Positions 35,821-43,722 of a stretch of 50,809 nt of DNA are shown piece after piece; positions within the stretch are counted from its first letter, which is position 1, and every line of letters begins with the position of its first letter. The DNA comes from Herminiimonas sp. GTDB lineage: Bacteria; Pseudomonadota; Gammaproteobacteria; Burkholderiales; Burkholderiaceae_D. The stretch lies in assembly GCA_027310305.1 (NCBI GenBank), contig DAIDBD010000082.1, positions 1 through 50,809 on the forward strand. Direction: 5' to 3'. Both the position numbers and the translations under genes were made by a program. A model generated the notes under the pieces. The model saw only the letters and a list, made by a program, of their open reading frames with translations, was not told the origin of the DNA and searched no databases.

Positions 35821-35938
35821 TTCATGAACAAACGACTTGCCGCTGCACATCAGCGCGCAATAATGGGCAAGTAGGCTAACAATGTTGCGGCAACGCGCAA
35901 TGGCGCAATCCATCCGTAGCGGCCCGACCGGCGACCGA

Positions 35939-36286
35939 TCAATCGTTGATCGATCCGTCCGCCTGGGCCAGGCGGACATACTCGGACAGCCGCCGCCGCG
36001 GCGTGAAATGCAGGTCGCGGACCACGCTCAGGTTCTCCGGCCCGCGAATGCCTTGCAGCACGGACAGCCGCACATGGCCGAGCGCCGGCGTCCCGACACC
36101 GAGGTCGATCAGGCCGAACGCGGTGTCGCCGTCGTCAGGATCGAGTTCGGTCAACAGCCAGGTTGCATGCGCGTCCAGGGTCAACAGCTTGACAACCGGG
36201 AAGGGGTCGCGCTGCTCGCCGCGCGCGGCGGCGGCGCCGTTGTCCAGCAACTGGGCACGCGGTTCGTCGGTGATGAGTGGTTTCAT
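35939..36286 (-). CDS. DUF2958 protein, copy 2
   Basis: 115 residues, clearly paralogous to the protein at 36621-36965: both share PVVKL.T.DA.ATWLLTE.DPDD.D.AFGL.DLG, then RDL.FT near the end. DUF2958 proteins are common on conjugative elements; no biochemical role is established. The ribosome site before the ATG is weak. Confidence 0.85.
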   Translation of the reverse strand: MKPLITDEPRAQLLDNGAAAARGEQRDPFPVVKLLTLDAHATWLLTELDPDDGDTAFGLIDLGVGTPALGHVRLSVLQGIRGPENLSVVRDLHFTPRRRLSEYVRLAQADGSIND

Positions 36287-36395
36287 GGTCGTTGCGCAGA
36301 AGGGGGCACGGTCAACGAGCCATTGGCTTTGTGAAAACGTGCCGGTGCGTCAAAGATTGGCTGTACAAGTGTGCCTCCCGATCAACATCGCCAAT

Positions 36396-36415
36396 ACGGA
36401 TTCCGCCGAATCCGT
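36396..36415. repeat. Perfect palindrome in the gap between the DUF2958 genes
   Basis: ACGGATTC-CGCC-GAATCCGT has 8-bp arms with a 4-base loop. It is the only clear structure in 36287-36570. A second hairpin (GGGCGCTG / CAGCGCCC) at about 36578-36602 follows the first DUF2958 gene and could end its transcript. No gene is supported in this gap. Confidence 0.5.
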
Positions 36416-36620
36416 GGATACACGAATCGGCGATTGCGTCAGTACGGCAGCCATGATTTCAGTATTTCAGCAGAAGCGGCTTCCAGCATAGGCCCATCCG
36501 CCACCATCGGAAATCGGAAAGATCAAAAGGAACGCGAATCCATGTCCAGCGAGATATCACGTAGAAAAACAGGCAAGCAAAGGGCGCTGCCCAGCGACAG
36601 CGCCCGCGCCCACGTGACGG

Positions 36621-36965
36621 CTACGTCACAATGCGTTCCGCCAGTCGGGCCTCATGCGCATACGCACTGATCGGCTTCGACGCGGTGAAGTACAGATCCC
36701 GCTCGATGTGAAGCCCGAGAGGACCGCGCACGGTTTGCAGTTCAGCCAGGCTCACATAGCCCAGCTCCGGAAAGCCGTGCCCGAGGTCGCAGAGGCCGAA
36801 CGCACGGTCGTGATCGTCTGGGTCGATCTCGGTGAGCAGCCAGGTCGCACCCGCATCTGGGGTGAACAGCTTGACCACGGGCGGCGGGTCGAAGTCGTCG
36901 TTGTCGAGGGATTGCCGGCCGTTGGCCAGCAATTGCGCGCGCAGCGTTTCGGTGATGAGGTTCAT
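36621..36965 (-). CDS. DUF2958 protein, copy 1
   Basis: 114 residues starting MNLITETLRAQLLANGRQS. It has the DUF2958 core (PPVVKLFTPDAGATWLLTEIDPDD in parts, FGLCDLGHGFPELGYVSL, RGPLGLHIERDLYFTA). AAGGAG lies well placed before the ATG. The second copy downstream has diverged in about half of its residues, so the duplication is old. Confidence 0.87.
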   Translation of the reverse strand: MNLITETLRAQLLANGRQSLDNDDFDPPPVVKLFTPDAGATWLLTEIDPDDHDRAFGLCDLGHGFPELGYVSLAELQTVRGPLGLHIERDLYFTASKPISAYAHEARLAERIVT

Positions 36966-37231
36966 GATCGCAACTCCTTGAATGGACGCTCCCGATCGGA
37001 GCGCTGCGTATCCGGCGCACGCGCAAAGCGCGGCCGTCACACCCCCAACACGGGCGCAGCCGGCGCGGGCCGGGGGTTGACGGGCGTGCGGCGTGCGCCA
37101 CGCTGCGCTGCTTGTCCGGTCGGGGTGCGGCCACGCCGTACAGGAGTGGCGTCGTCGTGCAGCGCCGCCACGCTGCGTTGAACCGCGGCCGGCATCGGAA
37201 TGTTCGATGGCGCATAAACGCGCAGAATCGT

Positions 37232-37433
37232 TTTCACGCATCGGCGTGAAACCACAAAGCCGTATATCCGTGGAAGCGGCTTTGTGCGTAAGCACGGATA
37301 ACGGATGCACGGTTCCACAGGAATCCGTGCTCCGCCGATCAGCGATTCAGTGCATGAAACGAGACGGCCCGCGCTGTGAAGCGCGGGCCGCCGAGGGTGA
37401 ACGCAACAAACGCCCCGCCGCATTAGCGGGGCG
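37232..37433. repeat. Cluster of five hairpins between DUF736 and DUF2958 genes
   Basis: Five inverted repeats follow one another: TTTCACGC/GCGTGAAA (37232-37251), CACAAAGCCG/CGGCTTTGTG (37253-37286), GCACGGAT/ATCCGTGC (37292-37330), CGGCCCGCGCT/AGCGCGGGCCG (37365-37390) and CGCCCCGC/GCGGGGCG (37411-37433). The last two look like terminators after DUF736 but lack T-runs. The 480-base gap has no gene. Confidence 0.7.
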
Positions 37434-37446
37434 CCGGGGGCGACGA

Positions 37447-37752
37447 TCACTCGCCCTTGCTGCGCGACCAGATCAGGTTGTGCGCGCCGTCCTCGCCTTC
37501 GACCAGGCGGGCATAGATGGTCGCCGGGAACGACGGGTCGTCCAGGGTGGCCGACAGGTAGGGCCGTTCCGCCTTGCTGACTTTCTTCCACGCCGCGCCG
37601 ATCTCGAAGTTGCCGGCGACGATGCGGTAGTCCGGGGCGTTGTCGCTCTCCTTGGTGTTGGGAACGATCTTGACCTTGACGTTGAGCGTCAGGGTGCGAA
37701 CCGTGCCGGAGAAGCTGCCGTTTTGTGCGATGAAGGTGCCGATGTTTGCCAT
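37447..37752 (-). CDS. DUF736 protein
   Basis: 101 residues, MANIGTFIAQNGSFSGTVRTL at the start and PSFPATIYARLVEG near the end, the DUF736 pattern. DUF736 proteins resemble small single-strand-binding-like folds and are frequent in conjugative elements, but their role is not established. AAAGGAA lies before the ATG; the longer open frame upstream to 38391 is not family-like. Confidence 0.9.
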   Translation of the reverse strand: MANIGTFIAQNGSFSGTVRTLTLNVKVKIVPNTKESDNAPDYRIVAGNFEIGAAWKKVSKAERPYLSATLDDPSFPATIYARLVEGEDGAHNLIWSRSKGE

Positions 37753-38330
37753 GATGAAGTTTCCTTTCGGTGAATTAAGGTCGCGCCCATCGCGGCCTTG
37801 TCGGTGATCCAAAGGGCGAGGTACGGGCGGGCTGCATCGCGCAGCGACCGCAACACCGTGGAGGACCGGGAGGCGCGGCGATTTTGTTGCGCGAGGAAGG
37901 CACGCAGTGCCGGGGAAAATCGTTGCGCCGGACGGTTGCAGCCATGAAGCCCGAGGCGCAGCCGCTGCCGCGCCAGGATTCACGACAAGCCAAGGCCGCC
38001 GTTGGGTGCGATCCTCACCGGAAGGCAGCATGGCTCCGGCATCCCCGCACAGTGGTTGCGCCGGCGCGCACCCCATCGCAGGCAAGGTCGGTTCCGCATC
38101 ACCCAGGATGAACGCGCCTCGCGCATTGGCGCGGGCTGGATCGATTGCGGCGTGGTCGGGTGTCGGCATGGTGGACGGCTTGTCGGTGAGCCGCCGTCGT
38201 TGCTGGCGGCCTGTCCGCCAGCGTCGCGGACGGCGCGCCGTTGTGCAACTGGGCGCAGCGAAGTCTGTCGCACGCTGGCGTCCCGCCGGTGCGCCGGGGC
38301 GCATTTTCGGAAAGGGGTGGGGTCGGCTGT
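37753..38330. other. Long non-coding gap between DUF736 and parB
   Basis: GC-rich, with open frames on both strands but none with a recognisable domain, ribosome site or sensible composition. It probably contains the DUF736 promoter. The two parB-side hairpins are listed separately. Confidence 0.5.
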
Positions 38331-38361
38331 TAAAACGCGCGCGGCATACCTGCCGCGCGCG
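38331..38361 (-). terminator. Rho-independent terminator after parB
   Basis: A perfect 11-bp stem (TGCCGCGCGCG against its complement, loop TACC) is followed on the minus strand by TTTTA. It lies about 45 bases after the parB stop. Confidence 0.75.
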
Positions 38362-38374
38362 ACGCCAAGATATT

Positions 38375-38397
38375 GCCCCGGCGAAATCCACCGGGGC
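38375..38397 (-). repeat. Second hairpin after parB
   Basis: GCCCCGG/CCGGGGC with a 9-base loop lies just seven bases after the parB stop and ahead of the stronger terminator. Together they form a double hairpin like that after DUF736. Confidence 0.55.
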
Positions 38398-38403
38398 GCT
38401 TGC

Positions 38404-40368
38404 TTACTCGCTCGCCTCTGTATCAGCGGGCGTTTCTGCTTGCGTTTCCGGTTCCGCTGCCCGCAGCATCATCGGCAGCCAGCCTGTGCCCGCCGCCAGC
38501 CGTTCCGCTTCGCTGGCGAGGTCGTTCTTCTTGAGCTTGGCTAGCCGCGCCGCATGCGCTGGTGCGAACGCCTGCACCGCCTCGATGGCCTTGGCTTTCG
38601 ATATATGGGCGAAGTAACCATCGGCGGTTGGTGTCCACCACGGGTGCATGTCTAGGTTCACCGCCTGTGCCAGTGCCGTCGCAGGCAAGTTGTCTTCGCG
38701 CGGCGTCACAGCGCCCACGGTCACAGCCACGCACACCGCCAGCAGCGACAGCAGTTCCTGCTGCGGCAACACCAGAAGTTCGGCGAACAGCGCGTTCGCC
38801 TCACTCGGCAACCGCTCCGCCCACGCCTGCAGCACTTCCCGCAGGCCGACCAAAGCGGGCGATTGCGCCACGTCCGGCGCAAACGCATCGAGGCCATCCT
38901 GCGGCGTCGCGCTGATGTTGACCGGCGAATCGTCCAAACGGTAGCCATCGACCACCACGCGCAACGCGAGGCGATGCGCCACGGCCACCAGCGCCACCTG
39001 CGGATGGCGGGCGACTTCCGCTTGCAGCGCCGCCGTGCGGTGCGCACTCAAGCGCCGCGCCAGTTTTTCGGAAATGCCGAGCGCTGTCGGTTGCGCGTCG
39101 TCGTCATTGCCGCCCGCCTGCGTGCGCTGCCGCTCCTGCGTCCGCAAAGCCTTGGCCTCGCTCTCGCGCAACAGGCCGCGATGGGTGATGGCCTCGCCCG
39201 TATGATCGACCGCCACGATGGCCCCGGCCACTGTCAACGTCTCGGGCGCGAACATCAGCAGCGATTGCTCGATGGTGTCGAGTTCTGCGCCAAGCTGGTC
39301 GTTCTCTTCGTAGAGCGCCGACGCTTCTTCTTCTGCCATGTCCTCGGCATCGTCGGCATTCAGCCTGTCGTCGATCGCTTGTTGCCGTGCTTGCAGCTTG
39401 GCGATGCGCTTGGCCTCGGTCTTGTTCGGCGTGCGCCGGTCGCGGCGGGCACGCTGGAAGCCGTGCAGTTCCGCCGACGTGAGGCGTGGCACCGTCTCGA
39501 CCCATGCCCAACCTTCGGCGCGGGCGGCGTCAGCCACCGCAGCGAGCTTGTCGCGTGCAAGGCTGTCGAGCAACGCCGCATCGGTCAGGAACACGCCCCG
39601 CGTGTCGTCCGAGAACAGGTCGCGCCGCAGACCGCCGCCTACGGCCTCGTAGGCGTCGATGCCCACGAAGCGCGCCAGCGCATCGCGCGTGGCGTCGATC
39701 TCGCGTTCGGTCAAGTGCTCGCGCAACGCCTGCGGGCTGCGTTGCCACTGCGGTGTGTCGTAAAACGCCGCCTCCTGTGCGCCGTGATCGTCCGTGATGG
39801 CGAGCGCCATCAACTGGTCGAGCGTGACCGCATTGGCGCGATAGTCGGCCAGCAGGCGCGGCGAGACATTCGCCAGCTTCAAGCGCCGCTGCACCACCAG
39901 CGGCGTGACGCCGAAATCGGCGGCAATGTCTTCGACCGGCCGACCTTCGCCCACCAGTGCGGCGAACGCCTCGAACTGGTCGGCGGGGTGCATCGCCTCG
40001 CGCTGCACGTTCTCGGTCAGGCTCACGGTACGCGCCGACGTATCCGGCACCAGCAGGCAGGGCACGTCATGGGTCTTGGCGAGTTTGCGCCGCTTCGCCA
40101 GCAGCTTCAACGCGGCCAGCCGCCGCTTGCCGGCGACGACTTCGTAATGCTCGCCGTCGCGCGCTGCGGTGACGGTGAGGTTTTGCAGCAGGCCGACGCG
40201 GGCGATGCTCGATGCGAGTTCAGGAATCGACGTGCCGCCGCTCTTGCGCACGTTGCGGCTCGAAGGCCGCAACTGCGACAGCGGAATCAGCAGCAGGTCG
40301 TGTGCCGCAACGGCGACGGCAGTGACTGCATGCAGGGCTTGGGTTTCTTGATGGGTCACGGTGTTCAT
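38404..40368 (-). CDS. parB: Large ParB/RepB-type nuclease-domain protein of the ICE core
   Basis: 654 residues from MNTVTHQETQ. The N-terminal ParB domain includes IPLSQLRPSSRNVRKSGG, VGLLQNLTV, VVAGKRRLAAL and the box LTENVQREAMHPADQFEAF (in parts). The central HTH (PVEDIAADFGVTPLVVQRRLKLANV in parts) follows. A long Ala-rich C-terminus with an acidic coiled segment (DRLNADDAEDMAEEEASALYEEND in parts) is typical of the oversized ParB-like proteins of Tn4371-type ICEs and plasmids. The start at 40368 has GGAG upstream. A partner role with ParA is assumed, not shown. Confidence 0.9.
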   Translation of the reverse strand: MNTVTHQETQALHAVTAVAVAAHDLLLIPLSQLRPSSRNVRKSGGTSIPELASSIARVGLLQNLTVTAARDGEHYEVVAGKRRLAALKLLAKRRKLAKTHDVPCLLVPDTSARTVSLTENVQREAMHPADQFEAFAALVGEGRPVEDIAADFGVTPLVVQRRLKLANVSPRLLADYRANAVTLDQLMALAITDDHGAQEAAFYDTPQWQRSPQALREHLTEREIDATRDALARFVGIDAYEAVGGGLRRDLFSDDTRGVFLTDAALLDSLARDKLAAVADAARAEGWAWVETVPRLTSAELHGFQRARRDRRTPNKTEAKRIAKLQARQQAIDDRLNADDAEDMAEEEASALYEENDQLGAELDTIEQSLLMFAPETLTVAGAIVAVDHTGEAITHRGLLRESEAKALRTQERQRTQAGGNDDDAQPTALGISEKLARRLSAHRTAALQAEVARHPQVALVAVAHRLALRVVVDGYRLDDSPVNISATPQDGLDAFAPDVAQSPALVGLREVLQAWAERLPSEANALFAELLVLPQQELLSLLAVCVAVTVGAVTPREDNLPATALAQAVNLDMHPWWTPTADGYFAHISKAKAIEAVQAFAPAHAARLAKLKKNDLASEAERLAAGTGWLPMMLRAAEPETQAETPADTEASE

Positions 40369-40595
40369 GGTGATAGCTCCTATCGGTTGAAAAAATGGAT
40401 GAAGAAAAACTCGCTCGTGATTCACGGTGTCGGTGTCTGCATGCGCGGCCTCCTGTGGTTTTCAAAACCGACCGGATTCCAAGATTCGGAGCCCGGTGTT
40501 GGCTTCGGTTGGTTCGGCGCAGTGACCTGGGCTGATCGCCGTTGCCGCCGTCTTTCCTGAGTTCATCGCCCGCGAACAACCGGGCCGATGGGGAC

Positions 40596-40676
40596 TGGCC
40601 GTCAAGGAGGCAAGCGCAGGGTTGGTGCGGCCCGCAGCCGCAGGCGAGGACACGGCCCTGCGCGCCTTGACGGCCA
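40596..40676. repeat. Long interrupted inverted repeat upstream of parB
   Basis: TGGCCGTCAAGG (40596-40607) and GCGCAGGG (40614-40621) pair with CCCTGCGC (40656-40663) and CCTTGACGGCCA (40665-40676), giving 20 base pairs with one asymmetric bulge and a 34-base loop. The core CCTTGACGGC recurs at 41631 and 41696 next to radC. The region 40369-40973 has no supported gene. Confidence 0.65.
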
Positions 40677-40973
40677 GACAACGTCGGCTACGGTCGCGGG
40701 ACCAGCGATGAAGGAGGGGAAAGACGGATGACCGGGCTACGGCCAGAGACGCGACAAACCAACGCCGCGCGGCGAGCGCCTTTGCATGCCGTGGCACGCC
40801 TGGCTGGAAGTCAGCAAAGCGCGTAGCGCGCAATCGGCGTGGTGTGCTGGCCGATCAGGCGCAGCCTGTTCGGCGGTCTTTCGGGGCGCCAAGCCTGCGC
40901 GGCGGGGTGGGCGTCAGCCGACCCCTGGAGGCAAGCGCAGCGCGCAGCATTTACTGAACGTCAAGAACGCAGC

Positions 40974-40995
40974 AAAAAAAGGGGGCGATGCCCCC
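40974..40995 (-). terminator. Rho-independent terminator of radC
   Basis: On the minus strand GGGGGC-ATC-GCCCCC is followed by seven T residues, five bases after the radC stop. Confidence 0.9.
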
Positions 40996-41000
40996 TCGGA

Positions 41001-41513
41001 TCACAAGAGCCCGCGTTCGGCCATCGATAAGATGTCGCTACCGGCGACGATCAGGTGATCCAGCACCCGCACTTCCACTAGTGCCAGCGCCGCCCGCAGC
41101 GTTTGCGTCAGCACCTCGTCGGCGCGAGACGGTTGGGTCGAACCGCTTGGATGGTTATGCACCAGCAGTAGTGCAGCACTGTTCCTGGCCAGGGCGTCCT
41201 TGACCACCTCGCGCGGATACACCGATGTCTGGCAGACCGTTCCGCGAAACATCTCGACGTACTCGATCACGCGGTTCTGCGAATCCAGGTGTATCAACGC
41301 AAACACCTCGTGCTCAAGCGTGCCCAGCTTGACCCGAAGGTAGTCGCGCACCACCTGTGGCGAAGAAAGAACTTCACAGCCGTGCATCTGTTCTGCGAGG
41401 ACACGCCGCGCAGCCTGCAGCACTTCGTCGGCATTGGCCGGACGGTAGTCGCCCGCGACATCGCGAACGAGAAGGGAAGAATCGAGGGAATGAGAATGAG
41501 TAAGTTGCGTCAT
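41001..41513 (-). CDS. radC: RadC-family JAMM protein of the ICE
   Basis: 170 residues from MTQLTHSHSLDSS, with AGGAG upstream. The JAMM metal motif is HNHPSGSTQPSRAD, and Glu in EYVEMFRGT completes it. ICE-borne RadC proteins lack the HhH region of chromosomal RadC; their role is unsettled and they are often found beside parB and antirestriction genes. It has its own terminator. Upstream, 41514-41917 shows no gene, only two CCTTGACGGC repeats. Confidence 0.92.
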   Translation of the reverse strand: MTQLTHSHSLDSSLLVRDVAGDYRPANADEVLQAARRVLAEQMHGCEVLSSPQVVRDYLRVKLGTLEHEVFALIHLDSQNRVIEYVEMFRGTVCQTSVYPREVVKDALARNSAALLLVHNHPSGSTQPSRADEVLTQTLRAALALVEVRVLDHLIVAGSDILSMAERGLL

Positions 41514-41917
41514 GATCGTGCTCCTGTCCGAATCGGGCGGGATTGCCCGGAACCGAAGGAACACGGCGCAGCGCAGCAGTCAGGGGTCGCAGACGGCCGC
41601 GAGGACGCAAGCGCGCGAAGCACGCGCAGCCCTTGACGGCGAGAACGGCGTGGTACGTTGAAGGGAACAGCAAGGCCGCCCCACACACTCCACCGCCTTG
41701 ACGGCAAGCGGCGCGCGCAGGCCCAAAGGGCCGGAGGCGTCAGGGATCAAAGCCGCATGGCCGTGACTCGGCATGAGGCGCGGGGCAGCGCCCGCGAGCC
41801 CGACGGTGGTACACCGGGACGTCAGTGAAATGGGAAACGAACGAGGAGCGCGAACCTTGCCCGTGCGAGGCATTAATGTGGTGTAATGTGGTGCAAAATG
41901 GCATGTGAGGCGGCCCA

Positions 41918-42112
41918 ATGAAGCGATTGAAGGTTGGTGACGAGTTAAATTCACGGTCCACGGTTCGTGCCTCGGTAAGTCTTCCACAGGAACTTCATGC
42001 CGAGCTGGAGCGGATTGCGCGCGACAAGAAAGTATCGCTGGCGTGGGTTATACGGGAAGCGGCGGAAAAGTATGTCGCCGGCCAGTGGGCACTGCTGACG
42101 CAGTCCAAATGA
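41918..42112 (+). CDS. Ribbon-helix-helix protein heading the defence operon
   Basis: 64 residues. STVRASVSLPQELHAELERIARDKKVS (in parts) and LAWVIREAAEKYVAGQ give the RHH pattern of CopG/Arc regulators. It ends three bases before vsr, so it is probably part of the same operon and may be its controller. It could alternatively be an antitoxin without a partner. Confidence 0.78.
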   Translation: MKRLKVGDELNSRSTVRASVSLPQELHAELERIARDKKVSLAWVIREAAEKYVAGQWALLTQSK

Positions 42113-42115
42113 CGC

Positions 42116-42523
42116 ATGGACAGCGTCACTCCGGCTCGGCGCTCGGAAATCATGAGACGCGTACGCGGGCGCGATACCAAGCCGGAAATGACGGTTCGAC
42201 GGATGATGCACTCGATGGGCTATCGGTATCGCTTGCACGCGAAGGATCTGCCAGGCAAACCGGACTTGGTGTTTCGCTCTCGTAGGAAAATCGTGTTCGT
42301 CCATGGTTGCTTTTGGCACAGGCACGCGGAGTGCGCGCTGGCTCGGCTGCCGAAGTCTCGCCAAGACTTCTGGCTGCCCAAGCTCGACGCGAACCGGCAG
42401 CGTGACATGAGGAACGAACGCGCGCTTCAGGACGCGGGCTGGGATGTGCTGACGATTTGGGAATGCGAGCTGAGCGATATCGCTCAGCTCAAAACAAGAA
42501 TAAGGGGATTCCTTGATGCGTAG
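42116..42523 (+). CDS. vsr: Vsr-like endonuclease
   Basis: 135 residues with the full Vsr pattern: SEIMRRVRGRDTKPEM, catalytic Asp50 in GKPDLVF, and the zinc/active-site segment VFVHGCFWHRH. Vsr nicks beside T:G mismatches arising from deaminated 5-methylcytosine; Vsr-like nucleases can also act in restriction. It overlaps the methyltransferase gene by eight bases. In E. coli vsr follows dcm; here it comes first. Confidence 0.93.
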   Translation: MDSVTPARRSEIMRRVRGRDTKPEMTVRRMMHSMGYRYRLHAKDLPGKPDLVFRSRRKIVFVHGCFWHRHAECALARLPKSRQDFWLPKLDANRQRDMRNERALQDAGWDVLTIWECELSDIAQLKTRIRGFLDA

Positions 42524-43703
42524 CGTCGAACTTTTCGCCGGGGCGGGGGGGCTCGCCATCGGCATGGCGAATGCCGGATTCCAACATGCGGCCGTCGTCG
42601 AATGGGATCACGATGCATGCGAGACATTCCGTGAAAACCAACGTCATCATGCTCACGCGGTCGAAGGGTGGCCGGTGCACGAAGTTGATGCGCGGAGTTT
42701 CAATTTCGGGCCACTCGGCCAAGACATCGCGGTGGTTTCGGGAGGCCCTCCGTGCCAGCCGTTCTCGATGGGCGGAAAGCACCAGGGGCAGCGTGACGAC
42801 AGGAACATGTTTCCCGAGGCCGTCCGGGCGGTGAGGGAATTGATGCCGAAGGCGTTCATTTTTGAGAATGTCAAAGGACTCACACGCAAGAGCTTCGCCT
42901 CGTATTTCTCGTACATCCATTTGCAGTTGCAGTATCCGGAACTGTCGCGGCGTAAAGGCGAGAATTGGATTCAGCATCGGGCGCGTCTGGAACAGCATCA
43001 TTCCTCCAACAAAGGCGCGGCGACGTACAACGTGCTGTTCGACGTGTTGAACGCCGCCGATTATGGAGTGCCGCAGAAGCGGCAACGAGTATTTTTCGTT
43101 GGTTTTCGTTCCGACGTTGGCGCACGATGGTCGTTTCCCGATCCGACACATTCCGAGGATTCGCTGCTTGTTTCGAAATGGGTCGATGGCGCCTATTGGG
43201 ATGAGCACGGCATCAGTCGCAAGTGGAGGCCCGAAGTCTCGTTGCGGTACGCGAAACGCGTGGAGCTTTTACGCTCCACGCCCAATTTACCGACGCTTGA
43301 TCGTTGGCGAACGACTCGTGACGCATTGAGCAATCTTCCCGATCCGGAGTCCGAGCGAGACCATGGGATTCCCAATCACGTGTTCACTCCAGGAGCGAGA
43401 ACCTATGTGGGCCACACAGGGAGCGCCTTGGATGAACCATCGAAAACGCTGAAGGCCGGGTACCACGGCGTTCCCGGCGGCGAGAACATGTTCGTAAAGG
43501 ATGATGGCACGGTTCGTTATTTCACGGTTCGGGAATCCGCGCGTCTGCAAACCTTCCCCGACGAATATGAATTTCACGGCTCGTGGAGTCAAGCAATGCG
43601 TCAACTTGGAAACGCCGTGCCGGTGAAGTTGGCCGAGGTAGTTGCTCGTTCTGTCGCGGCAAGTTTGGAAGCATGCGCCGAACCAACCCGAACGAAGAAT
43701 TGA
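42516..43703 (+). CDS. DNA (cytosine-5) methyltransferase
   Basis: 395 residues from ATG 42516. Motif I is ELFAGAGGL, motif IV holds catalytic Cys80 (GGPPCQPFS), motif VI is FENVKGL, motif VIII is PQKRQRVFFVGFR, and motifs IX-X are RESARLQTFPD and QLGNAVPVKLA. The target-recognition part lies between about residues 240 and 330, so the site cannot be read. It would protect self DNA from the nearby nuclease-helicase and give Vsr its repair substrate. Confidence 0.95.
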   Translation: MRSVELFAGAGGLAIGMANAGFQHAAVVEWDHDACETFRENQRHHAHAVEGWPVHEVDARSFNFGPLGQDIAVVSGGPPCQPFSMGGKHQGQRDDRNMFPEAVRAVRELMPKAFIFENVKGLTRKSFASYFSYIHLQLQYPELSRRKGENWIQHRARLEQHHSSNKGAATYNVLFDVLNAADYGVPQKRQRVFFVGFRSDVGARWSFPDPTHSEDSLLVSKWVDGAYWDEHGISRKWRPEVSLRYAKRVELLRSTPNLPTLDRWRTTRDALSNLPDPESERDHGIPNHVFTPGARTYVGHTGSALDEPSKTLKAGYHGVPGGENMFVKDDGTVRYFTVRESARLQTFPDEYEFHGSWSQAMRQLGNAVPVKLAEVVARSVAASLEACAEPTRTKN

Positions 43704-43722
43704 TCAAGAAACTAGGACTGCT

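Noticed and set aside
37753-38391. Upstream extension of the DUF736 frame
   Set aside because: The composition is Arg/Pro/Ala-rich without family match, and DUF736 has a good start and ribosome site at 37752.
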